Assembly (NCBI GenBank): GCA_003313425.1
Contig: NHZP01000001.1
Location: 496,001 to 560,000, forward strand
Source: Pseudopyrenochaeta lycopersici
Taxonomy: Eukaryota; Ascomycota; Dothideomycetes; Pleosporales; Pseudopyrenochaetaceae
DNA length: 64,000 nt
Direction of reading: 5' to 3'
In this document: piece by piece, positions 21,992 through 32,667 of the stretch
Position numbering within the stretch: the first letter of the stretch is position 1
Layout of the letters: every line of letters starts with the position of its first letter
Program-made: the position numbers and the translations under genes
The notes under the pieces: model-generated
What the model saw: the letters and a program-made list of their open reading frames with translations, nothing else
What the model was told of the DNA's origin: nothing
Database searches by the model: none

Positions 21992-24235
21992 TCATGGGAA
22001 CATCGGTCCACATGTGAGGACGTGCCTTCTTGCCAGTACCAGAACCTGGGCGCTACTAAGCCCAAACTTCGTACCAATCACAGATAGGCGGCCTAATAAC
22101 CAATCTCGCTGCTCTTGTGAAACAGTCTCAGCGTTTGCCGCTACGTAGAGCGGCCAGACGAGAGAGTAGCCCCCAAAGGCTTCGGCAGCTGCAGACAGTG
22201 TTAGCCAATTCTCGCAAGAGGATAAAGAGCCCTTCTCTCACCGTTCTGTTCTTGACCCATCTCCTTTGCCACAGGTTGCAGTTCATAGTTCATGTGGAAT
22301 GGAATACATGCACTAATCTCATCCACCATTTGTTGGACTGCGTAGACCGATTCGTCGTACAATCTGTCACTATCGACATATCCACCGTATCTCAACCATG
22401 TCACACAAGCCATCATTACTCTCCGGCAGAATATCCGACAGACTCGATAGTCGTTCATGATGCTTGCCAGCGGTACGTCATGGTACACATGCTGTTCTCC
22501 GGGCCATTTCTCTGCAAGCGCAATGTCTTCGGGAGCTATCCTTTCGCTGAAGACGCCAATGATTTGGTGTTTCCACTCTGATGGGAGAGTGCGATACCAT
22601 TCTTCCAGATTCCCATCAACCATTTGTGCGAAATCGAGGATCTGCTTGGCTTCGGCTTCGTGTATGGAGTCGTACAGAGTGGTGGTGAGGAGATTCGCTC
22701 GTGCCCGTAGATTAGGTAGGTCAATACATATCAATGTTAGTCGATTTGCAGCGTTTTCTTCACTGATGTCACCGTGCCCTACCCAGCCTTTAGTGCCAGG
22801 GAAGTCATCGATGGGTTTCGATCGCTGAACACAGCTTGTGATCTATGCCTATCAGCGACGATTCGAAAAAATCAGGGCTCTTCGTACCATCATCGTGCGA
22901 ACAGCTCGAAAAATAGCATGGGAAATAGGGTCCTTAAATTGGTCGGTTCCTCTCAACTTCGTCAGTGCCACTGCACCGTCGACATGGTTTCCCCACGCCG
23001 TTATCGTGTCATCAGTGGACATTATAGTCTACGCTGCATTAGTTTCAGCTCCATCCAATTCCACAGCTGGAAAATATGACTACTGAAGACTTTGCAGAAG
23101 CAATCAAACGACTTACTTCATACAAAGAGAACATCAAAATGGCAAGGACCGTCTCATCACTCTTCGACAGAACAGGATCTTTCAAATCGTCATTGAGCTT
23201 CTTGAGAGCCTTGCCATAAGTGGTTACTGCTTCACGGAGGAGCTCCTGTCTGCCCGGATATTGACCACATGTGGCCATTGCGACGGCGGTGGTGGCCAGA
23301 TGTAAGACAGATGATGGGAGCGAGCGGTTATAGAGTGGTACGAGATATTCAAGATAACCACGTGTGCTTTCGGCTTGTTGAGGGAGTGTGATAAAGTTCT
23401 TGAAGAAGAATGGTATTGCTTCGCATTCAGGGGCAAGGGTGATGGTGGGTGGCACGGCGTGCTCCAGGTTCCAAACAAACGCTTCGAAGTCGAAAGTTTG
23501 ATCGAGTGGCAGTGGAGGAGTTGTATAATTGGGTAAGGCTAAGAGTTGTTGTGATTGGCTGAGATCAGATGGTGTACGAGATCTGGAGATCATCACTTGG
23601 AACGGACTTGTATCGGGGGAAGCTTCGAAGCTTGGAGATGGTGAACTATAGTTGTTAGCGTGCGTGCTCCTGATTTCAATTTTAATTGTAACAAATGCAG
23701 CTCAGCACACATGAAAGCTTCAGCTATAGGCGTGCTAACTCCGAGACAGAACATTTGGCTCAAATGCAGTGGCATCCGATTGCTTGGTAAGGCTTGTCTG
23801 CAGAGGTTCGCATGCTCCATGTGGGGCAAAATGCATATGTTATGGTGGAACATACAGATGTGGAGATGTATGCGAGCTCGAGCCTGTAGTACTGCTTCTC
23901 GATGCTGTTGGCCCTGAGGCTTTCCTCGCTTTCTTCGCCATGGCTTTGTTTTCATCTCGGAATACCAAATCGAACTCATCCGGATAACCTGGGCAGTCAC
24001 GCCCCGACTTCTTACAATTGCCACATATTGGCCGTTTTTCATCGCACTGTGGGTAAGTCAGCGCGGGCGATAATAGTAGCTTGCATGTGTTCAGCGGTAA
24101 CACCTAAGCTCATACGCGCGAGAGCCGCCACCGCTACGAAAGAAGGAGCAAATGTCGCGAAGCACGGAAACATACCTTGATTCGTCGGCTCTTACACATC
24201 CCACACCCACGACTAGGCTTACCAGTGTACACCAT
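21992..24235 (-). CDS. Zn2Cys6 fungal transcription factor
   Basis: Gal4-type transcription regulator, 572 residues in six exons from the start: 24176..24235, 23856..24046, 23117..23645, 22888..23028, 22242..22842, 21992..22188. The binuclear zinc cluster is perfect: C11, C14, C21, C28, C31, C38 (CX2CX6CX6CX2CX6C), split by the first intron. The rest matches the fungal TF middle region: FMFSLYE-like helices (LMFSLYE), DTITAWGNHVDGAVAL, TSCVQRSKPIDDFPG, LICIDLPNLRAR, and a C-terminal AAEAFGGYSLVWPLYVA followed by LLGRLSVIG and CGPMFP. The last exon lies beyond an in-frame stop in unspliced DNA and was recovered through the GTGAGA donor at 22241. The 45-nt fourth intron carries a CTGAT branch-like site. 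Target genes are unknown; the P450 2.6 kb away on the same strand is one candidate. Confidence 0.9.
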
Positions 24236-26013
24236 CGTGGTAGAAGAGAAACTAAGGGAATGAAAAAAGTCGGAAACCAACGAAATTGTTTGACACGCAA
24301 CAATGGGGGCAACACGTTGAAGCCCGATTCTCGCCTTCGAGTATAAGGCCTTGAGCAATGAATGGTCTTCCTAAACAATCAGGCAACTCCGCCTCCAAAG
24401 CCTACGACTACCATAAGGACTACCGTTCCACTAAATCGCAACAATACCTCTGATAGCTTCAGCTCGTCAACTTCGGCAAGCCTCGAAATGAGCGAGACGT
24501 ATGTATCAGGAACCGAGCCACGCGATAAGCTTAGACTTTGACGTAGATGCTGGGCAAGGGCGTACCCGTTATGGCCGGTGATGTGATGTCGCTATGGAGG
24601 CACCAAGCGATCGGACGAACGAATGTGGAAGTAATACAAGGGACTTGGCCTATGAGGAGGACAGCAGAGCGATGACAGGGACAAAAATTGCATATTCGAA
24701 ACGGAAGCAGGATAAAATTGGCGTTCCGCCGGCCGTCATCGCGCCCCGGAGCGCAGTGCACAAATCCCATTGCGACTTGGTTGTGGTCGACAATTTTCGC
24801 AAGAAATACCGAATGCAGCCTAGTGCTGCTCCTCCACAGCCGTGGCGCAGCATCGTTTCACCGTTTCTACAAACAGCCAAGCAGAACAACACGAGAATAC
24901 AAGCTTCCCAAGGCGTTTTTAATGTCGCTGCCTGAACTTATCAGCGTAGGTACCTCAGGTTCTGACGCAAGCACGTACGCAACACGCGTTTCGTGCTCCC
25001 TGATGGCCTAGTCGGATCTGACTTCAAAACTCCGAATCATCCGGGCTTTCCGCATCGAAGTCGTCGCGCTGACAGCATTGCTCTCTTTAGGTAGTGGATG
25101 AGTAAAAGATACTCCTGAAGAATAGCTAGAGTTGAGCAATGACGATGGCTAAAAGGATATTATGGGCCAAGCCATACCACGTCAAGAAACGAAACTTGCA
25201 AAAGATGCGGAAGGCTCGGATATTCCTTGCTCAACTCCTGCTGACGGTTATCAAGATACACATTCTGCAAAGTCTATCCGCCAGTAGTAGTACACTCAAT
25301 GTGAAGAACTTCACAATGGCTTTTTCACTCGTCGCGCGGGCGAAAACTGTAAAGCTAGTTACATAGCTTGAAGCACATCTTCGTCCAAATTTTGTTCCTC
25401 TATCGATAATAGTCCACCAAAAGGGAATATGTTGTCGGGAAAGGTTAGGTCCTATCTCATCCCACTCATACAGATATGACGGTAGCACTTCTCATTCGAC
25501 CTTCTCACATTGGCGTGCTGGTGACCACATATCACTTTCGGGGTTTCAATGCGATGCAATCTAAGTTAGGTATACCCCCGTGGCGGGATCAATGTGAAAG
25601 GCCAATCTGCCTTCAAGCCACTCCAAACAAAGAAGATTGTCGATCTGGAATGTCCTACGAAATTGTTGGTCTTACACATTTCGGACAAAGAATAACGTTA
25701 TCTGAATAACCATATCCAAGCTAGGGATTACGCAAATAAAAGTTTCCACCGAAGATAGCTTCGAAGCAGGTTCACCACGTGCAGCCACAAAGAACAACTC
25801 CAGCCGTTAGGCCAAGCTTGCACTGCGCCATCTGCACACCTCTACATAGACGATACGGCCACTTTTTGCGAATGTGTTGCTCTCGTTCTTTCGCCTTGTG
25901 TCTACTTCTTGCATTATTACTACAAGACTTCTGAATTTAAATGAAAACGGGCCGTAAGGATACTACATTCGCTGCATATTGATTCGCCTATTGTTTTACT
26001 CAACGTTGCCAAC
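24236..26013. other. Divergent promoter region, gene-free
   Basis: 1.78 kb between the Zn2Cys6 regulator and the divergent Cys/His-rich gene. Short frames overlap on both strands around 24530-24935 without any recognisable domain. I see no transposon ends, RNA gene or long repeat. Confidence 0.5.
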
Positions 26014-26928
26014 ATGCCGAATCACCGAACCAGATGCGCCCTCAGTGTCACTCCTGCACCCTTCAAAGCATCTGTTCTTTCTATCCCACCGTCGCCATTC
26101 TCCCCACGCACACCGCTCACGCCAACGCCTCCCCTAGCAAAGTCCCAACGGTACATACCATCAACCGGCGCCTACCCACAACCTGTATCCGACGCACCCT
26201 CCAGGCCCCTCTCTTGGGTATGGTCATGCCACCAATGCCACCACAGCTATCACTTAGGGGTAACCCGGCGCTGCCTCATTGACGGACACCATTTCTGCTC
26301 TGGTAGCACCACGGTCAAGCTATGGCGCAAGCCAAGTGGAACGAGAAGGGTGAAGAAGAACAGAGCATGCGAGAGTGAATTTGACTACCAGGGATGGAAA
26401 AATTGGGGAAGGTGGAGGAGAGGTGGTCCGAGGCTTCACCCTGGCTATGCAACCAACACCCACTTCATCCGCAGAGTCGATCATATTTCGATCCAGCTTG
26501 CTGGGAAAGATTGCTGGAATACATGCGACTACCCAAGCGAATGCCGATGGGGCAAGAAGTTCGGCTTTCATACATCCGTGGATGGTTTGGTGCCGAACAT
26601 CGAGCCTCATTCCATGTCTATATTCTTGGAGCCTGACTCCTCGAATATTGGGAGTGGGTTGAGGGATACTAGCTTACAGGAACCGGGAATGGACTTGGAA
26701 GTGTCCAAATTGTGGGATATACGGACAGGTAGTATGGAGGGAAGGAAGCGTGATCAAGTTTCTTCACCGCTTGCTATTGGGAAAGAGGATTCGGATGTAG
26801 AAGGCGATACTACATCGCCGCCAAGGAACAGTGATGGAGATGAAGTCATGGCGCCCATCGACATTTCTATTCACGTCGAGCCGAATAAACTCCCCTTGTC
26901 GACTGATTCGGAACGCTCCGAATCGTGA
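26014..26928 (+). CDS. Conserved fungal Cys/His-rich protein of unknown function (304 aa)
   Basis: Single-exon frame of 304 codons. The N-terminus (to about residue 65) is Pro/Ser-rich and disordered. A conserved-looking core follows: WVWSCHQCHHSYHLGVTRRC with C72, C75 and C87, GHHFCSG (H92, H93, C95), then C119 in RACESEFDYQGWKNWG. A second Cys group has C167, C171 and C177 in CWNTCDYPSECRWGKKFG. The spacing suggests a structural zinc site. The core resembles uncharacterised proteins seen across Pezizomycotina, but I know no function. The C-terminal 100 residues are acidic and Ser-rich, so likely disordered. Downstream of it lies a perfect 10-bp hairpin. Confidence 0.78.
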   Translation: MPNHRTRCALSVTPAPFKASVLSIPPSPFSPRTPLTPTPPLAKSQRYIPSTGAYPQPVSDAPSRPLSWVWSCHQCHHSYHLGVTRRCLIDGHHFCSGSTTVKLWRKPSGTRRVKKNRACESEFDYQGWKNWGRWRRGGPRLHPGYATNTHFIRRVDHISIQLAGKDCWNTCDYPSECRWGKKFGFHTSVDGLVPNIEPHSMSIFLEPDSSNIGSGLRDTSLQEPGMDLEVSKLWDIRTGSMEGRKRDQVSSPLAIGKEDSDVEGDTTSPPRNSDGDEVMAPIDISIHVEPNKLPLSTDSERSES

Positions 26929-27077
26929 ACAACAGCAACGCCGATAACAGCAGCTTCCGCAGCTGCAGATTCCATTATATCCTCGACCAACATTAGATGA
27001 ACCAAAAGAGATGGTTGGCCCTACGGCCAAATGGCAACAGTGGTGACATTACACTGGGTCAATCCTCAATGCCCTAA

Positions 27078-27103
27078 GCCCATCACCTTTAAGGGTGATG
27101 GGC
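27078..27103. repeat. Hairpin-forming inverted repeat (10-bp arms, 6-nt loop)
   Basis: GCCCATCACC at 27078-27087 is matched exactly by its complement at 27094-27103, separated by TTTAAG. With one bulged base the stem extends almost to the centre. It lies about 150 bp downstream of the Cys/His-rich gene, probably in or beyond its 3' UTR. No function is assigned. Confidence 0.75.
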
Positions 27104-28138
27104 AAGTAAGGCTGGCGGATTGAGAAGTTTCGCTGAAGGGGCTTCCACCACTAGGCGAGGTGGCGAGTGAATGAAATTGGTATGACTTCACAATGAATGC
27201 AATGCGAGATGAAGTGAGTATCCCCGCCTGGCGGTTGTGTCACGTACTTGAGGTTGTTTTCTCAAAATATCTACTGGCAGAGGCTGTTCACACCAATGTT
27301 CAATTAAAATGCAAACTGGAAAGTATTCGTAGCGCTACCCTACTTCAAATTCTTGGCTTCTGCGGCTCTTTCATACCGCCGAAATATATGCAACGATCTG
27401 TACTCGCAGGTTCAGATATTGGCCCACAATCTTTCTTGAGCTTTGTGACTGGTGCAGCCCTAGTCAAAAGCTTTAGAGCCCAACCTTCACCCCATTTGCA
27501 TGTGCAAATCCCCTTTTCAGACTCTCCAAGACAAATGAGATGCTTAGAGATGGCAAGAATATGAGGCTATGTGCTTTCTACAGTGTGACTATGAGATGGC
27601 AAAAATACGAGATACGTCGTAAGTTCAAAAGTTGGAATGTAGCTTGCTCCGCCAAGAATCATAGTCGAACTGCGCAATGAAAAAACACCTGTTTGTTCCA
27701 CAACAGCTTCTATTTGGGCATGGTATGGTAAGAGGCCACAACAGCCTCGAAAGATTGCGAAAACTGTGTATGCCATCACAGCGCCTAAGCTTCAAAAGCA
27801 ATGTTGAAGAAGCGGAAGGTAGGCAAACTTCTTTTAGGATATGCTAAACCATGCCACTCTGTGGCAATCAGTCTATTGTGCTGTTCTGCAGAGCAATGTC
27901 GGCAACCTTGCAAATCTTTGGGCTCATAAACCTGCGCCATTAATGTTAGTAGATCACCGCTGCCCGTTGGTGGTACCTAGAACAGGCCATCATGACGCAG
28001 GTACATTGCGCCAACGGGAGATCGACTGCCTACTTGCGGTAGTCCGGCAGATCTACAACGGCACTGTCGAGTTACTTAAACGACTATCATTCATGTGGGA
28101 AGAAGCACCATTAGCATAGATCCTTGTGAAATGAGATG

Positions 28139-28157
28139 AGTGATCAGCATGATCACT
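28139..28157. repeat. Short palindrome AGTGATCA-gca-TGATCACT
   Basis: Perfect 8-bp inverted arms with a 3-nt spacer, the geometry of a dimeric protein-binding site. It sits in a convergent 3' region, not an obvious promoter, so it may be coincidental. Confidence 0.6.
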
Positions 28158-28642
28158 GAGACGCGACAACGCTGTCTCAACTACATCTGAGTCCATATTG
28201 AGTCAACCAGGGACGTATGGCAATGATTCATGTGTCACATTCGTCAATCAACACCCGGTGCTTTATTACATAGGCAAATACAAAGTTGGCAACCAATGGT
28301 GGAGAACATGGAATGTAACATATGGTATACTATTCTCTCTCCTTTCGTCTGGCTCTATTCTTTGAACATACAGACTTGCGAGCCACAGGCCTCCGCGTCG
28401 TGAAATTACAAGCATTTTGTATCAGACTCTAACACAGGCTACAAAAAAAAAGGAAAGATTCGTGACATAGGCGGTTTAACACTCGTCTCTATGCAAATAA
28501 GTGACTAATGTAGTTTACCGCTCTAGATGTAAGGACAGTAGCCGCGCCAAATGGCATGCAGATAATAAAAGAAAAGCCGATATGTACAAGTCCAACCCAG
28601 CTGTTTATGGTTTGCACATGGAGATTATTGATGAAGCGGGTG

Positions 28643-30982
28643 TTAATATGCGTATCCCCCTTGATTTCCTCGTGGTTGTTGAGGTTGCCAAGGAGCATTG
28701 GAGATATATCCCGTCTGCTGTTGGCCATACTCGACATCTGGCGATCGTGCGGGGCTAATATCCGTGTCCCGACTCAGGGTATGTCCATGCGATGTTTGCG
28801 TTGCAGTCCTTCCGAACGTCGAAGCATCAGCGAGTAAATGGCCTTGATCGTCTGGGAATTGACGCCCTCCAGGACCATTATAGGCAGTATGTTGCTCTGC
28901 GAGCGGAACAGGGTCGTAGCCACCGGAACGAGGTCCAAATGGTGAAGGCATGGAAGTGCGTTTGTACTCTTGTGGATCCATTAGCAGCGAGTTGCGGGCG
29001 TCCAGAGGAGTGAGATTATCCACGTCGCGGGCTTTCTCTGATTTGATTGTCAGCTACTATTTCACAGAAACGAGTGAGCAGGGAACTTACCAGCTGCCTT
29101 CCTCTTCTTGCGATGCGGGTTCTCCTTGCAGCAGATGATGATGGCGTTAACAGCAATGAGAATGGCCAGTACACCAGTCAAGGACGCTTGGACAACGACC
29201 AGAACAAGGCCGGTGACGGTCTTCGTCGTCTGGTTCATACCCAGCTCCTCAACGAAGACCAAAATGCAGACGACCGATAGCACACGAACAACCTGAATGA
29301 CAATGTTGATCCAATTGCCAGACTTGAGTGAGTAGGGCCGGGACCAAAGCAAAACGATGAGAAAGATTGCCTCGACGATGAGTTGGCCGGCAGCCTGGGC
29401 CAGGCCGTGACCATCTGCTCCAGCAATGACACAGCCGCGAGCAAACATGTAAATGATGACTGGAATGAACACCCACCAGTAGCTCTTCTTATAATTTTCG
29501 TAGAAAAGGCTGTACTTGCGCCACACTTCTTTGTCATCGTAAAGCGCAGATGAACTGCCTTCTAGCTTTTTGAACTTATGCGCGATGCTCCAGATCTTCC
29601 AGGTAAAGAAAGCTAGGATGGCAGTGAAAGCGGCCAAAGTGACACCGGCGAGTGTCTTTGCGGCCCAGGAATCTCTATTCTTAAACTGGTATACACAGTA
29701 GAGAACCCAGATACCGTAGAGAAGGAGGACCAAGTTGGTCAGAGTTTTTGCGAGTGCCCACCAGTATCGTTTGCGGAAGCTCGTCAGACGCTTAGGGAAG
29801 CTACCACACAAAGCCCAGGTTTCCAGGATAACCTTGAAGAGCAGGATACCAACAGTGATGGCAGCAATGACGATGGCGAAAACAAGGAGGACAGTCATGA
29901 AAGCGTTACCATCGGGGATTGTATACTCCTCGACGAAGCCCTGGATACCCTTTACTGCATGCATAACCTTGTTGTCGCTTGCGTCGTCTTCGGTGCCATT
30001 TAGGTTGGTGTTTAGCTCATCACGCGCCCACAAGAGGGCGCTGTTCAAGCTGCGTTTAGTTAAAACGACCTTCTGGTCCACGTGAACGAGGGTAGCGTTC
30101 TTGAGAAAGACAACACTGTTTGTGGTAAGGTTGCCACCAGTTTTCTCACGGAAACCATCGATGGAGGTCTGCATGCCCTCCCAGTAGATGAGACCAGTGC
30201 TGAAAGCGAAATTCTTGGACCAACTACGGTAGACACCAGGAACATCTGCGCTCATCATGCCGTTCAAAGCCATGGCCTGGAACCATCCAATAACATCGCC
30301 AAAGGTGGGGCTCGAGGTTGGAGCACCGGCCTGACCAGCGCCTGCGAGCGAAGCCAGGCCAGAGACGGCCAAAGCAGCACCCGCGATGCCAGCGGCAATA
30401 TACTGCACACCGGTAGTTGACAAAGACTGGCCGTTGCTGACTTGTGAGGTGATACAGGCGAGATCTTCACCTCCATCCTTGGCCTTGAGCTGCATTGTGG
30501 CCTGGCTGTCGATATCGGGCACGCTGAATGCGATGGCGGGAATCTGCGAGATGAACTTGTCGGGAATGGTCTGCTCTCCGGTTGCGCCGAAGGTACCAGC
30601 CGGCACTGCTTAACGTCAGTTTCTGTGCACGACATGATGCTGGGCAAAAAAGAGCCGTACCGGGACACAGCTGATCGACCTTTGTGTTGCCTTCGCAGGG
30701 GTCGAACTCGTTTCTGTACACCTCCTTGCCATAGGCATTCACAATGAGAACTGCCGTGACCTTCTGCTCCTTCTCGTTGGTGCCCGAGACATCGAACCTG
30801 ACCTTCTTGGTTGATCGATCAAATTCAATGTCGAGTCTGTTCACTTTGATGTCTGAAGGGCCAGACAGGCAGGAGCTGTAGCCGTTTGTCTTGAGGACAT
30901 CGCCAGCCAAGGCGCCCAACGGCGCCGAAGCCAACAGAATGAATGGCGTGAGCATGGCCGAGTATGTCGTGTGAGGCCTCAT
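28643..30982 (-). CDS. FLC-family TRP-like membrane protein (flavin carrier/ML-domain family)
   Basis: Polytopic membrane protein of the fungal TRP-like/FLC family (yeast Flc1-3; related to Pkd2), implicated in FAD transport to the ER lumen, calcium homeostasis and cell-wall integrity. Exons from the start: 30661..30982, 29091..30605, 28643..29037, giving 743 residues. A signal peptide occupies about 1-26 (TPFILLASAPLGALAGD). A luminal ML-like domain with Cys residues (SSCLSGPSDIKVNRLDIEFD) extends to about 165. A membrane segment follows near 175-195 and, after another luminal stretch, a membrane core with about eight helices from about 343 to 615 (FAIVIAAITVGILLFKVIL; RKRYWWALAKTLTNLVLLLYG; SYWWVFIPVIIYMFARGCV). 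A cytosolic tail of about 130 residues is rich in Pro, Gly, Gln and Ser. All junctions are in phase. Confidence 0.93.
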
Positions 30983-32667
30983 GACTGCTGGGTTTTCGCC
31001 CGCAGGCGGTCGTGTCCAGTGCGACTTTGGATGTGCGAGATACGTATGCGATGTATGGCTTGGAATAAAAGGGGAAACAATGGGATTAAACAGAAGCGGA
31101 CCGCAGGTTCAACCTTGACAGAGCCTGGATGGAAGTGAAGGACAGGGCAAACACTGCGAGGGTTGATGAATCGAACGCACGATGGCAGCCTGGGAAGATG
31201 CCAGTGGGACTTCCGGGGAAAGCGAATGTGAAACGGTTAACGAAGGAGCGAGTGGTGTACGGAGAGAATGGAGTTGCAATGGGGATGAAAAAGCCAGAGC
31301 AGGTTTCGGAGTGGCTCTGAAACCGTGCGGCAGCAGCAAGTGCAGGGGCAATGGGACCGCCGTTCCAATCAGGAGGCGACGCGCGGCGCTAACGTTGTGT
31401 GGTCCCGTAATGGCGCAGACGATGGATTTGGGACGCTATTGACCGAGGATGGTTGGGGGGCAGTAGGAGACAGGGTCGACTGTTGAATGCCCAAAAAAAG
31501 ACGACGGTATTGACTTCGCGCAAGCTGAGCAAGACGACCGCTTTTTATCTGCGGACACGCTGCTGCGCTCGTGTGCTGGGCCGCCATAGTGAATAATCGC
31601 CAGCTGAGGAGCGCTCCCCATGCAAGGCGAGCCTATCGGCAGTGAAGCTTCCCGCTCGAGACCACTTGTGGCGCAGTACAATCGCATTGAGCGACCGGCC
31701 AAGTCGCTTGACTTCTGTCCCCCAAGCAGAGCTGAAGGAGCCGCTTGTTTAGTCTCCCAAGCATACAAAAGCTTCATACGTGCGAAGACTTGCTTCCTCG
31801 ACTGCTGTCATTCAACAACCAAAGCATCGATCCTCCCATGGCTCTTCCCCGGCGACTCAACCATGCTACCGTGGTACAATACTACCAAAGTGGAGCTGGC
31901 CCCCTTAACAATTCCCCGGCCCGCTCGCACGCTGTGGCTGTGCGATCCAACCTGGCCCAAAAATAGATCTTGGCAGCCAGCAGAGCCCATTCTGACTGAT
32001 GCGCTGCCCAGAGCGACAAAGCAATGCTGCAAGCAAAGGACTGGCGTCTTGGTGGCTTTTTTGCTCCCAACATCCTATCCTCGTTTGGTGTTACTGAAGC
32101 TGCCAGAGCACCTGCAACCTGTCTCGGCACTCGACGGCACTGATCCAATTGCATCTTTGCAGCCTTTGCAGGTCACGGCCCATGTGCTCGTGTCGCCTGA
32201 GCACAGTGAGACACCAAAACTAGCCACACCACCTGCCGCCTGCAGTGCCGGACAGCAAATGTGTGCCTGTGGCCTTCTTTGTTGCTTGGCTGGTGCTTGT
32301 CCGCCATGTCCAACTTGCCTCCAACATCGCCATGAATAATCTCTTAAAATTGCTACCCCTTCAAGCAAAGGACCCCTGCATTCTTCAACGGTCATCGTAT
32401 TTGCTCTTCCGCTACTGCGGCCTTCCGTTCAAGCCTCTCAGAAATTCGGCCAAAATTGGTAGCAGTCGGTGTCGACCAAAAAGGAATCTCTCTCGGAGCA
32501 GCCAGCAACCTCTAGATAAAAAGCTTTTGGTTTAAACATTCAAAGGGAATATACAAGAATGAGTATACACAACCAGACAACATGTAGTCGCCCACGGCCC
32601 TGGTCATATCCACATATCCTCGGCACATTGAATCCTATCATCACGCCCCTCTTCCTGCTCTGACTTC
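30983..32667. other. FLC promoter and glucanase 3' flank
   Basis: 1.68 kb without a supported gene. A 239-codon plus-strand frame at 31620-32339 has Cys/Pro/Leu-heavy composition with no domain and is rejected. Much of the sequence is GC-rich promoter-like DNA. Confidence 0.5.

Larger units (their letters stand above)
26929..28642. other. Convergent gene-free region
   Basis: 1.7 kb between two convergent genes. It contains two clear inverted repeats (separate entries) and an imperfect direct repeat of about 19 bp (GAGATGGCAAgAATAtGAG near 27548 and GAGATGGCAAaAATAcGAG near 27593) that differs by transitions. A 123-codon plus-strand frame at 27193-27564 is not recognisable. Confidence 0.45.

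Noticed and set aside
17561..24235. Secondary-metabolite gene cluster
   Set aside because: A P450 and a Zn2Cys6 regulator alone are not enough; no synthase, transporter or other tailoring enzyme is present, and flanking genes are housekeeping.
27193..27564. 123-codon plus-strand frame
   Set aside because: Isolated, no conserved motif and no supporting context.
31620..32339. 239-codon plus-strand frame
   Set aside because: Cys/Pro-heavy, no conserved block and no splice context; lies in promoter/3' flank DNA.
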